Source: Rhodobacter sp. SY28-1 (GTDB lineage: Bacteria; Pseudomonadota; Alphaproteobacteria; Rhodobacterales; Rhodobacteraceae). From it: 64,000 nucleotides of DNA. A program made the translations under genes and the position numbers. Below are positions 56,826-64,000 of the stretch, in pieces. Position 1 is the first letter of the stretch; every line of letters begins with the position of its first letter. The stretch covers positions 434,001 to 498,000 of the forward strand of contig NZ_STGH01000002.1 in the NCBI RefSeq assembly GCF_005222785.1. The letters run 5' to 3'. The notes under the pieces were generated by a model. That model was given only the letters and a program-made list of their open reading frames with translations, was not told where the DNA came from and searched no databases.

Positions 56826-58313
56826 ATGACTTTGGCGCTGCAACGGCTGGCACGGCATGCGTGGCAGATTCTTGCCCTGGTGCCCCTCTTCGCGCTCTCG
56901 ACCTACTGGATCGCCGGGGAACTGGCGCTTGTCGCGCTGGCGGCGGCGCTGCCGGTTGTCGTGCTGGCCTTCGGCCGTCCACGGGCTGTGGACGAAACCG
57001 GTGCGACCAGCGACCGGGTGATCGCCCGGCTGGACGACATGCTGACGGAGGCCGGGGCCCGCGGCGGGGCGACCGGCTGCCTGGTGATCCAGTTCGAAGA
57101 TGCTGCCCACCTGTGCGACCGCCTGGGCCGCGTCCGTCAAAGCGAGGTGCTGTCGGCCTGTGTCGCCCGGCTGCGCGGGGCTCTCCGCCCGCGTGATCTT
57201 CTCTACACGCTGGAGGACGGCAGTCTCGCCGTGGTCCTTGCCACTTCGCCCCGGCTGGACCTGGAGATCATGGTCCGCATCGCGGCAAGACTGCAACTCG
57301 TGGTGCAGCAGCCGGTCACGCTGTCGTCAGGGCCGGTGCAGGTGACCTGTTCCGTGGGGTTCTGTTCTTCGATGCAATTGGCCCGGCCCAGCGGCTTGGC
57401 CCTCCTCGATGCCGCTCAGGTCGCCGGGGATGAGGCAGCCTCGTGCCGTCCGGGCGCGATCCGCGGCTATTCCGCCGATCTGGCCCGCGCCCGGGCCGAC
57501 CGGGACGCCCTGCGCGCCGGCTTTTCCGCGGCGGTCCAGCGTGGCGAAGTACGGGCCTGGTTCCAGCCGCAGGTCTCGACCGACAGCGGTGAGGTCACGG
57601 GGGTTGAGGCTCTGGTGCGCTGGCTTCATCCCGAACGCGGCTGCCTCGCCCCGGGGACCTTCCTTCCGGCCATCGACGGCTCTGACCTGATGGAGCTTCT
57701 GGGCCAGACCATGCTGACCCAGTCCATGGCCGCCCTGGCCGAGTTCGACCGCAAGGGCCTGCGCATTCCGACCGTGGCGGTGAACTTCTCGCAGCAGGAA
57801 CTGCGCGACCCTCATCTGCCGGAACGGCTCGGCTGGACGCTGGACCACTTTGGCCTCGATCCGTCGCGACTGACCGTCGAGGTGCTGGAATCGGTCGTTG
57901 CGGGCGACGGCGACGATGTCCTTGCCGCAAACATCGGCCGGATTGCCGCCATGGGCTGCGGCGTCGACCTGGACGACTTCGGTGCCGGTCACGCCTCGAT
58001 CACCGCGATCCGCCGGTTCGCGCTGAACCGCTTGAAGATCGACCGCAGTTTTGTCCAGAACGTCGACCAGAACCGCGACCAGCAGAACCTGATTACCGCG
58101 ATCCTGTCGCTGGCAGAGCGTCTGGGGCTCGAGACCCTGGCCGAAGGCGTCGAGACGCCCGGCGAACACGCGCTTCTGGCGCAACTTGGCTGCGGCCATG
58201 TGCAGGGCTACGTCATCGCGAAACCGATGCCGGTGGAAGAGCTTGCGGGCTGGCTTGCCGCGCATCGCGAGAAACGCGCCCAGGCGCTGCGGATCGGCGT
58301 CCGGGCGCGATAG
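56826..58313 (+). CDS. EAL-domain cyclic-di-GMP phosphodiesterase with degenerate GGDEF
   Basis: A 495-residue protein. Two hydrophobic segments (residues 12-50) anchor the N-terminus, then a GGDEF-like domain (about 60-210) whose active-site loop reads LEDGSLAVVL, so it should not make c-di-GMP. The EAL domain (about 230-485) has EALVRW, VAVNFSQQELRD, DDFGAGHASI, LKIDRSFV, EGVET and QGYVIAKPM, so the metal and catalytic residues appear intact. It should hydrolyse c-di-GMP. It is 76 bp after ttcA. Confidence 0.9.
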   Translation: MTLALQRLARHAWQILALVPLFALSTYWIAGELALVALAAALPVVVLAFGRPRAVDETGATSDRVIARLDDMLTEAGARGGATGCLVIQFEDAAHLCDRLGRVRQSEVLSACVARLRGALRPRDLLYTLEDGSLAVVLATSPRLDLEIMVRIAARLQLVVQQPVTLSSGPVQVTCSVGFCSSMQLARPSGLALLDAAQVAGDEAASCRPGAIRGYSADLARARADRDALRAGFSAAVQRGEVRAWFQPQVSTDSGEVTGVEALVRWLHPERGCLAPGTFLPAIDGSDLMELLGQTMLTQSMAALAEFDRKGLRIPTVAVNFSQQELRDPHLPERLGWTLDHFGLDPSRLTVEVLESVVAGDGDDVLAANIGRIAAMGCGVDLDDFGAGHASITAIRRFALNRLKIDRSFVQNVDQNRDQQNLITAILSLAERLGLETLAEGVETPGEHALLAQLGCGHVQGYVIAKPMPVEELAGWLAAHREKRAQALRIGVRAR

Positions 58314-58431
58314 GCGGGAACTGACTGGAAGGCCGCCCGGCTTCGGATCGGCGCAGCACCGCCCCGCCATCCCGGCTGCACAGCCAGCACATTGCACAGC
58401 GACAGGCACGCGCCGTGGTCATGGTCACGGG

Positions 58432-58680
58432 TCACTCCAGTCGGAACAGCTTGTCCCGTGAAGCAGCACCGCGCAGCAGGACGAGGCGGGTCTTCGCCAC
58501 GCCCAGCGCCTTCGCCAGACTTGCGCGGGCCGCTTCCGTCGCCCGTCCGGCCTCGGGCACCTCGGTCACGCTGATCCGGACCACCCCGTCCACCAGTTCC
58601 AGCGCCGCCCGCCGCGCATTCGGGGTGACCCGCACCGCGAAAGTCGTCCCTTCCACTGCCATGTGCGAAAGATCGGTCAT
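58432..58680 (-). CDS. DUF167 / YggU family protein
   Basis: An 82-residue protein with FAVRVTPNARRAALELVDGVVRISVTEVPEAGRATEAARASLAKALGVAKTRLVLLRG, named here only by its start and end; the family fold is alpha/beta and of unknown role. ATG 58680 lacks a strong ribosome site. It lies 80 bp downstream of bhcD on the same strand, so it may be at the tail of the bhc transcript, though it is a housekeeping-type gene. Confidence 0.85.
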   Translation of the reverse strand: MTDLSHMAVEGTTFAVRVTPNARRAALELVDGVVRISVTEVPEAGRATEAARASLAKALGVAKTRLVLLRGAASRDKLFRLE

Positions 58681-58759
58681 GTCCGGGGCATGCACCACGC
58701 CGGTCTGCCTGGCAAGTCTCTCTCCCGGGCCTGCACGGGCCGGGCCTTTCTCGCTGCGC

Positions 58760-59719
58760 TCAGACCCCGACCTCGATCCCCAATCCCCGCTCCCGGGCAC
58801 GGGTCACGGCGACCGACGCAACCGCAAGGTCCTGCAGGCCTACCCCCGTCCCGTCGAAAAGCGTGATTTCATTCATGGCTTTCCGGCCCTCGTGCCTGCC
58901 GATCAGCACATCGCCCAGCGGCACTATTCCGGCTGCGTCCAGAAGTCCTGCGCCCACTGCATGCTGCGCCTCGCCGATGGTCACCGATTGGGCTACCTCG
59001 TCGGTGAAGACCGAAGCCCCCGCCACCAGCGCGGGCTCCACCTCCTGCTTGCCTGCCGTGTCAGTCCCCATGCAGCTCAGATGCGTGCCGGGCGCGACAT
59101 GCTCGGCAAGAAGGCTCGCCGCAGGGGAGGACGTGATCGTCACGATCACCTCGGCCTCTCGCATCCGGGGCAGATCCACCGCCTCGAACGGCAGGCCCAG
59201 CTCTGCCGCCACCGCGCCAAGCTTTGGCAGCATCTCGGGATGCAGGTTCCAGGCAATCACCCGCTCGAACCGCCGCACCCGTGCGGCTGCGCGCAACTGG
59301 AACCCCGCCTGATGTCCCGCACCGACGATGCCCAGCACATGTGCCTCTGGCCGCGCGAGGCGGTCGATGGCGATCGCCGATGCCGCCGCCGTCCGCAGCG
59401 CCGTCAACAGGTTCCCCCCCACCATCGCCACCGGCCGCCCGGTGTCGGGATCAAACAGGAAGACCGAGGACTGGTGATTGATCAGCCCCTTCGCAGCGTT
59501 CCCCGGGAAGTACCCGCCGGCCTTCACCCCAAGCTGGCCTGCCGCCCGATCGAGGCCGGACTTGAAGCCATACTGCCGCCCTTCGCCCAGCGCCTCGCGC
59601 ACCACGGGGAAGTTGTATGCCTCTCCGCGCACCATCGCGGCAAAACAGGCCTCGACCGCGCGAAAGGCATCCTCGGCGGTGACAAGCGACGCGATCAGCG
59701 CCTCGGGAACGATCAGCAT
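58760..59719 (-). CDS. bhcD: Iminosuccinate reductase (ornithine cyclodeaminase family)
   Basis: A 319-residue Rossmann protein: MLIVPEALIASLVTAEDAF at the start, YGFKSGLDRAAGQLGVKAGGYFPGN (substrate side), IVGAGHQAGFQLRAAARVR (NAD loop) and TDTAGKQEVEP. It matches BhcD of the Paracoccus beta-hydroxyaspartate cycle, which reduces iminosuccinate to aspartate so that the amino group can be recycled. It lies last of the four bhc genes, 87 bp after bhcC, with a dispersed hairpin repeat in the gap. Confidence 0.93.
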   Translation of the reverse strand: MLIVPEALIASLVTAEDAFRAVEACFAAMVRGEAYNFPVVREALGEGRQYGFKSGLDRAAGQLGVKAGGYFPGNAAKGLINHQSSVFLFDPDTGRPVAMVGGNLLTALRTAAASAIAIDRLARPEAHVLGIVGAGHQAGFQLRAAARVRRFERVIAWNLHPEMLPKLGAVAAELGLPFEAVDLPRMREAEVIVTITSSPAASLLAEHVAPGTHLSCMGTDTAGKQEVEPALVAGASVFTDEVAQSVTIGEAQHAVGAGLLDAAGIVPLGDVLIGRHEGRKAMNEITLFDGTGVGLQDLAVASVAVTRARERGLGIEVGV

Positions 59720-59761
59720 GCGTGCCTTCCCAGGGACCTATGCCCTGATTTGCTCATGTCG

Positions 59762-59781
59762 AAAATACTCCCGCCGGAGGC
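59762..59781 (+). repeat. Dispersed repeat inside the bhcC-bhcD gap
   Basis: AAAATACTCCCGCCGGAGGC, one base from consensus, preceded by GATTTGCTCATGTC. In the direction of bhc transcription it reads GCCTCCGGCGGGAGTATTTT, i.e. a short hairpin followed by a T-rich stretch, 26 bp after the bhcC stop. Confidence 0.7.
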
Positions 59782-59806
59782 TCCGCCGGGAGGGCCGGGC
59801 GCAGGT

Positions 59807-60970
59807 TCAATACGCCTTGCCCCGGGCCGAGACCGGCCAGACGCATTCAACCTTGCCGCCCCGGACACCGACATACCAGTCATGCACATTGCATGTCGGG
59901 TCGCAGTGGCCGGGGATCAGCTTCAGCTTGACGCCGACCTTCAAGACGCCCGCTGGGTCGTCGATCACCCCGTGCTCGTCGCTGCACTTGACGTATTTCA
60001 CGTCGTCGCGCCCGAAGATCACCGGCAAGCCACTATCCACCGACTGAGCCTTCAGCCCTGCATCGCAGATCGCCTTGTCGGCCTTCACATGGCTCATCAC
60101 CGAGGTCAGGATGAACAGCGCATTCTCCCACTCACCCCGGTCAATCCGGTTGCCATCCTTGTCGAGGATTCGGCCGTAGTCCGCGTCCATGAAAGCGTAC
60201 GACCCGCACTGAAGCTCGTTGTAGACCCCGGAATTGCTTTCGAAATAGTAGGACCCCGTGCCCCCGCCCGACACCAGCTCCGGCTTTAGCCCCGCCGCCT
60301 CCAGCGCGTCGACACACCCCTTCACCTGGGCAATTGCCGCATCCAGCTTGGCCTTCCGGTCCTCATAGCGATCCATGTGCTGCATCGCGCCCTGATAGGC
60401 CTGGATGCCGGTGAACTTCAGCCCGGGTGCTGCGGCCGCGGCTTTAGCAATCGCCACCACCTCCTCGGGCGTCTTCACCCCGCAGCGACCCGCGCCGCAG
60501 TCGATTTCGACGAAGACCTCGATTTCCGTCCCGTGGCGAACCGCCGCCGCCGACAGGTCGGCCACGTTCGCCACGTCGTCGACGCAGACAATGGTCCGCG
60601 CCCCCAGTTTCGGCAGCCGCGCCAGCCGGTCGATCTTGGCCAGGTCGCGCACCTGGTTCGACACCAGCACATCCTTGATCCCACCGCGGGCGAAGACTTC
60701 GGCCTCCGACACCTTCTGGCAGCAGACCCCCACCGCGCCGCCCAGCCGCTCCTGCAGCTTGGCCACGTCCACCGACTTGTGCATCTTGCCATGCACCCGG
60801 TGCCGCATCCCGTGCGCGCGAGCATAGTCGCCCATCTTGACGATGTTGCGCTCCAGCGCATCGAGGTCGAGGATCAGGCAGGGCGTCTGGATGTCCGCCT
60901 CGTCCATCCCCGGCAGGGCCGGAATGTCGTAACCCACCTCAAGCCCTTGAAAATCCGTGTACTTGTTCAT
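59807..60970 (-). CDS. bhcC: beta-Hydroxyaspartate aldolase
   Basis: A 387-residue fold-type III PLP enzyme of the D-threonine-aldolase/alanine-racemase-like class: TPCLILDLDALERNI, then HRVHGKMHKS with the candidate PLP Lys K62, EIDCGAGRCGV, SGGGTGSYYFE and the C-terminal metal site GHCDPTCNVHDW. It condenses glyoxylate and glycine to (2R,3S)-beta-hydroxyaspartate. The length equals that of Paracoccus BhcC. It follows bhcB by 5 bp. In isolation it could be called a D-threonine aldolase, but the operon decides. Confidence 0.94.
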   Translation of the reverse strand: MNKYTDFQGLEVGYDIPALPGMDEADIQTPCLILDLDALERNIVKMGDYARAHGMRHRVHGKMHKSVDVAKLQERLGGAVGVCCQKVSEAEVFARGGIKDVLVSNQVRDLAKIDRLARLPKLGARTIVCVDDVANVADLSAAAVRHGTEIEVFVEIDCGAGRCGVKTPEEVVAIAKAAAAAPGLKFTGIQAYQGAMQHMDRYEDRKAKLDAAIAQVKGCVDALEAAGLKPELVSGGGTGSYYFESNSGVYNELQCGSYAFMDADYGRILDKDGNRIDRGEWENALFILTSVMSHVKADKAICDAGLKAQSVDSGLPVIFGRDDVKYVKCSDEHGVIDDPAGVLKVGVKLKLIPGHCDPTCNVHDWYVGVRGGKVECVWPVSARGKAY

Positions 60971-60975
60971 GGTCT

Positions 60976-61947
60976 TCAACCTTTCATCCAGGGGAGTTGG
61001 TCCAGATCGACGTTGCCGCCGGTGATGATGATGCCGACGCGCTTGCCCCGGAAGGCCGCACGGTTCTTCAGGACCACGGCCAGCGGCACGGCGCTGGAGG
61101 GTTCCATCACGACCCGCAGATGCTTCCAAGTCAGCTTCATCGCGTCGATGATCTCCTGTTCAGAGGCCGTGTAGATTTCGCTGACGTGGTTCGACACGAA
61201 ATGCCAGGTCAGGTCCTTCAGCGGGACCAGCAACCCGTCGGCGATGGTCTTCGGCGCGTCATCGGCGATGATACGCCCGGCCTTGAAGCTGCGATAGGCG
61301 TCGTCGGCCTGTTCCGGCTCCGCCGCGATGACCTTGGTTACCGGGGCAAGCGTCGACAGCGTCAGGCAAGTGCCCGAGATCATGCCGCCGCCACCGATGG
61401 GGGCCACGACCATGTCCAATCCGCCGGTCTGCTCCATGAACTCGCGTGAGCAGGTGCCCTGCCCGGCGATCACGCGGGGGTCGTTGTAGGGGTGGACGAA
61501 GTCGCCGCCGGTGCGGGCCTGCACTTCGGCAAAGGTCGCCTCGCGGCTGCTGGTCGAGGGTTCGCATTCGGTGATGACACCCCCATAGCGCCGCACAGTG
61601 TCCTTCTTTGCCTGCGGGGCCGTGCGCGGCATGACCACATTGCAGGGGATGCCCCGCAGCATGGCGGCGTAGGACAGACAGGACGCGTGGTTTCCGGAGG
61701 AGTGGGTGGCGACACCAAGCCTGGCCTGGTCGTCCGTCAACCCGAAGACGGCGTTGGCCGCGCCGCGCACCTTGAAGGCCCCCGGCTCCTGGAAGTTCTC
61801 GCATTTGAAGAAGAGTTCGCACCCGGCAAGCTCGTTCAGGTAGTCCGAGCTGCGGACCGGGGTCTGGCGGATATGCGGGCGGATGCGGTCATGTGCGGCC
61901 AGCATGTCGTCGTAGGTGGGGATCTGCAATCCGTTCATGTCCTTCAT
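60976..61947 (-). CDS. bhcB: beta-Hydroxyaspartate dehydratase (iminosuccinate-forming)
   Basis: A 323-residue fold-type II PLP enzyme of the serine/threonine dehydratase family: NFQEPGAFKVRGAANAV with PLP Lys K59, THSSGNHASCLSYAA, the glycine-rich PIGGGGMISG phosphate loop and EPSSAVPLAVV. In the cycle it dehydrates beta-hydroxyaspartate to iminosuccinate. Start ATG 61947 is preceded by AAAGGG. The 78-bp gap from bhcA holds two strong hairpins. Confidence 0.93.
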   Translation of the reverse strand: MKDMNGLQIPTYDDMLAAHDRIRPHIRQTPVRSSDYLNELAGCELFFKCENFQEPGAFKVRGAANAVFGLTDDQARLGVATHSSGNHASCLSYAAMLRGIPCNVVMPRTAPQAKKDTVRRYGGVITECEPSTSSREATFAEVQARTGGDFVHPYNDPRVIAGQGTCSREFMEQTGGLDMVVAPIGGGGMISGTCLTLSTLAPVTKVIAAEPEQADDAYRSFKAGRIIADDAPKTIADGLLVPLKDLTWHFVSNHVSEIYTASEQEIIDAMKLTWKHLRVVMEPSSAVPLAVVLKNRAAFRGKRVGIIITGGNVDLDQLPWMKG

Positions 61948-61967
61948 TTTCCTGCCCTTTCCGCTGG

Positions 61968-62027
61968 GGCCCAAATTTCTTGAGCAAGAAACTTGTCAAA
62001 ATCCTTGCTTGAGGATTTTGGCCCCTT
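61968..62027 (-). other. Double hairpin in the bhcA-bhcB intercistronic gap
   Basis: CAAAATCCT (61997-62005) pairs with AGGATTTTG (62012-62020), a perfect 9-bp stem; TTTCTTG (61976-61982) pairs with CAAGAAA (61985-61991). Outer GGGGCC and GGCCCC ends could close both into one three-way structure. AT-rich stems in a GC-rich genome point to RNA processing or differential expression of bhcA versus bhcBCD. It may also be a copy of a genomic repeat. Confidence 0.6.
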
Positions 62028-63216
62028 ACTCCGCCGCCATCGCCATCGCAGGAACCGTCCCGCGATAATACTCCTGCGCCGCCGCCACGCCCGATCCAAG
62101 TTTCACCGGCCAACCCAGATCGGCCATGCACATCTCGGCCACGCAAAGCCCTGACAGCACCATCGCTTCGGTCAGCATGCCAAGGTGACCGATGCGGAAG
62201 ACCTTTCCAGCGACCTCACCCAGACCCACGCCGAAGGCCATGCCGTATTTGCTGGCCGCAAGCTGAACCAGCGCGGTCCCGTCGCACCCGGCAGGCACCT
62301 TTACCGCCGTCACCGTATCCGAATACAAGTCTGCCGACACCGCATAGGGCGTCATCCCCCAGGCAAAGACCGCCCGGCGCACGCCTTCGGCGAGCCGGTG
62401 GTGGCGAGCGTAGACATTCTCCAGCCCCTCCGTCTCCAGAAGGTCGATGGAATGCGCCAGCCCGGCAATCAGGCCCACAGCGGGAGTATAGGGGTAGCCG
62501 CCGCGCGCGTAAGCACCCAGCATGTCCTTGAAATCGAAGAAGGTCCGTGGCAGTCGTGCCGTCTCCATCGCCGCAATCGCTTTCGGCGAAACCCCCAGGA
62601 TCGCCAGCCCCGCCGGCAGCATGAAGCCCTTCTGACTGCCCGCCACCGCGATATCGACGCCCCAGCCCGCAAAGTCGAAGGGCATCGAGGCGATCGAGGA
62701 CACCCCGTCCACGAACAGCATCGCCGCATGTCCCGCCGCGTCCATCGCCGCCCGGATCCCCGCGATGTGCGACTTCACCCCCGTCGCCGTCTCGTTATGG
62801 GTCGCCAGGACCGCCTTGATATGCCCTGCCTTGTCCGCGCGCAGGACCCTCTCGATGGCCTCAAGCGGCGCTCCCTGCCCCCAGGGCGTTTCGATGATCT
62901 CGACGTCCAGCTTGTGGCGCTGGCACAGGTCGATCCAGCGGTGGCTGAACATCCCGAACCGGGCGGCAAGAACGGTATCTCCGGGTGACAGCGTGTTCGT
63001 CACTGCCGCTTCCCAACCCCCCGTGCCGGTCGACGGGATGACGATGACCTCGCCCTGTTCCATGCGCAAAACCCGCCGAACACCTTCCACCGCCGGCTTG
63101 AACAGCCGTGAAAAGGCCGGGCTCCGGTGGTCCAGCGTGCCCATGTCGCAGGCCTTGCGCACCGAATCCGGAATGTTCGTCGGGCCCGGGATGAAGACGG
63201 GGTTCTGCATGGACAT
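62026..63216 (-). CDS. bhcA: Aspartate-glyoxylate aminotransferase
   Basis: A 396-residue fold-type I PLP enzyme: QNPVFIPGPTNIPDSVRKA, PSTGTGGWEAAVTNTLSPGD, LFVDGVSSIASMPFDF (D170 to the PLP pyridine N) and AVAGSQKGFMLPAG with PLP Lys K196. It transaminates glyoxylate to glycine using aspartate, regenerating oxaloacetate. Same length as Paracoccus BhcA. CAGGGAG lies 7 bp before ATG 63216. It is the first gene of the operon; a serine-glyoxylate aminotransferase is what this would be called without the context. Confidence 0.94.
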   Translation of the reverse strand: MSMQNPVFIPGPTNIPDSVRKACDMGTLDHRSPAFSRLFKPAVEGVRRVLRMEQGEVIVIPSTGTGGWEAAVTNTLSPGDTVLAARFGMFSHRWIDLCQRHKLDVEIIETPWGQGAPLEAIERVLRADKAGHIKAVLATHNETATGVKSHIAGIRAAMDAAGHAAMLFVDGVSSIASMPFDFAGWGVDIAVAGSQKGFMLPAGLAILGVSPKAIAAMETARLPRTFFDFKDMLGAYARGGYPYTPAVGLIAGLAHSIDLLETEGLENVYARHHRLAEGVRRAVFAWGMTPYAVSADLYSDTVTAVKVPAGCDGTALVQLAASKYGMAFGVGLGEVAGKVFRIGHLGMLTEAMVLSGLCVAEMCMADLGWPVKLGSGVAAAQEYYRGTVPAMAMAAE

Positions 63217-63365
63217 CGGGCAACTCCCTGAAAGATCGCCCAGAAAAGCTACGCCCTGCGGCGAATGCGCACAATTTTTTCGAAAAGATTTTTCACTGTC
63301 ACATATCCATGCTATTCCCCAATCCATCCAATGACTTGTGCTTTTTCACAAACAGGAGGCCCCCG
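63217..63365. promoter_or_regulatory. bhcA/bhcR divergent promoter region
   Basis: The 149-bp gap is clearly AT-rich in its centre (63270-63300 and 63325-63350). Two inverted repeats stand out: TTTTCGAAAA at 63277-63286 and TTGTG-N6-CACAA at 63336-63351, the latter just before the bhcR ribosome site. BhcR binds the bhc promoter in Paracoccus and responds to glyoxylate, so its operator is expected here; which repeat serves is not shown. Confidence 0.6.
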
Positions 63366-64000
63366 ATGGCCCAGAAACCCCGCGGCCGCCCGAAGGCGTT
63401 CAACGAAAAGACGGACCAGAACACCGTGCAGGCCTTGGACCGGGGCATGGACATCCTGACCCATGTCGCCCTGAACCCGGGCCGGACCCTGTCCGAGATT
63501 GCCGAGGATACCGGCGAGGCCATCGCCACCGTCTTCCGCGCCCTTGTCACCCTGCAAGGCCACGGCATGGTCGAGGTAGATGAGCCCGGCCAGTTCTGGC
63601 ACATCGGCCCCGGTGCCTTCCGCGTCGGCTCGGCCTTTCTGCGCCGCACCAAGGTCGTCGAACGCGCCCGCCAGCCGATGGACGCGCTGATGCGCGAAAC
63701 CGGCGAAACCGCGAACCTCGGCATCGAGGTCAAGGACGAGGTCTTCTTCGTCGCCCAGGTTGAAACCTACGAAGCGATCCGCGCCTTCTTCCCCCCCGGC
63801 ACCCGCGCGCCGATGCACTCCAGCGGGATCGGCAAGGCGCTGCTGGCCTGGTACCCCGAGGAAAAGACGCGCGGCATCCTGGCCCGCAAGGGGCTGGAAA
63901 AGTTCACCTCCCTGACCCTCACCAGCGACAGCGCCCTCCTCCGCGACCTGAACCGCACCCGCGACCGGGGCTTTTCCATCGACGATCAGGAACGCGCCGA
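63366..64000 (+). CDS. bhcR: IclR-family regulator of the bhc operon (partial, runs off the window end)
   Basis: First 211 codons of an IclR protein. Winged helix: VQALDRGMDILTHVALNPGRTLSEIAEDTGEAIATVFRALVTL region, residues about 20-65. Ligand-binding GAF-like domain: RQPMDALMRETGETANLGIEVKDEVFFVAQVE, then GTRAPMHSSGIGKALLAW, where IclR proteins bind small carboxylic acids; in Paracoccus BhcR binds glyoxylate. AGGAGG precedes ATG 63366. Divergent from bhcA. The stop codon lies outside the window. Confidence 0.93.
   Translation, partial: MAQKPRGRPKAFNEKTDQNTVQALDRGMDILTHVALNPGRTLSEIAEDTGEAIATVFRALVTLQGHGMVEVDEPGQFWHIGPGAFRVGSAFLRRTKVVERARQPMDALMRETGETANLGIEVKDEVFFVAQVETYEAIRAFFPPGTRAPMHSSGIGKALLAWYPEEKTRGILARKGLEKFTSLTLTSDSALLRDLNRTRDRGFSIDDQERA

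Overview
This window is GC-rich DNA (only a few AT-rich pockets) from an alphaproteobacterium, almost certainly a Rhodobacteraceae member of the Rhodobacter/Gemmobacter/Tabrizicola/Paracoccus type. The evidence is the gene order of a TCA-cycle and ethylmalonyl-CoA-pathway locus that I recall from Rhodobacter sphaeroides, the family-typical protein sequences, GTG/ATG starts with GGAGG-like ribosome sites and many ATGA/TGATG overlaps. I saw no rRNA or tRNA gene, insertion sequence, prophage or CRISPR array.

Layout. 1-87 is the end of a B12-dependent mutase, probably ethylmalonyl-CoA mutase. 146-6007 carries a small Cys protein behind an FNR-type box, purine nucleoside phosphorylase, a rhodanese, an SHMT-like PLP enzyme, an aldo/keto reductase and a DUF1989 protein. 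6123-13428 (minus) is the succinate dehydrogenase operon sdhC-D-A-[six genes]-B-small protein; two methyltransferases, two glycosyltransferase-like proteins and two lipoproteins lie between sdhA and sdhB. 13627-16400 (minus) holds mcl2, nnrU, a DUF1737 gene and mch, which are ethylmalonyl-CoA pathway genes with companions. 16581-25244 carries mdh, an ECF sigma/anti-sigma pair, sugar and methyl transferases, a secreted protein and a class III aminotransferase. 25513-40201 is the succinyl-CoA synthetase / 2-oxoglutarate dehydrogenase region (sucC-sucD, sucA-sucB, lpd), broken up by glycosyltransferase genes and an odd tandem-repeat protein.

40300-58680 is a chromosomal housekeeping stretch: a kinase-like protein, HxlR regulator with acyl-CoA dehydrogenase, DMT exporter, hemE and hemC, a PhrB-type Fe-S photolyase with an SDR, SixA-type phosphatase, ferredoxin-like protein, fatty-acid hydroxylase family protein, argB, another SDR, a pentapeptide-repeat membrane protein, ttcA, an EAL-domain protein and a DUF167 protein. 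58760-64000 is the beta-hydroxyaspartate cycle (bhcA-B-C-D, minus) with its divergent IclR regulator bhcR, which runs off the window end.

How the parts fit: mch, mcl2 and the partial mutase belong to the ethylmalonyl-CoA route for acetyl-CoA, which releases glyoxylate; the bhc operon turns glyoxylate plus glycine into oxaloacetate; mdh, suc, lpd and sdh then handle the C4 acids. The most striking non-coding signal is a perfect palindrome, TGTGATCACA, present as two boxes upstream of sdhC and three boxes upstream of sucC, in both places at exactly 21-bp spacing. This points to a common TCA-cycle regulator binding cooperatively on one DNA face. Other signals are a dispersed repeat family built on CAAATACTCCCGCCGGAGGC, two copies of the palindrome TGTCCACCGTGGACA, and strong intercistronic hairpins inside the bhc operon.
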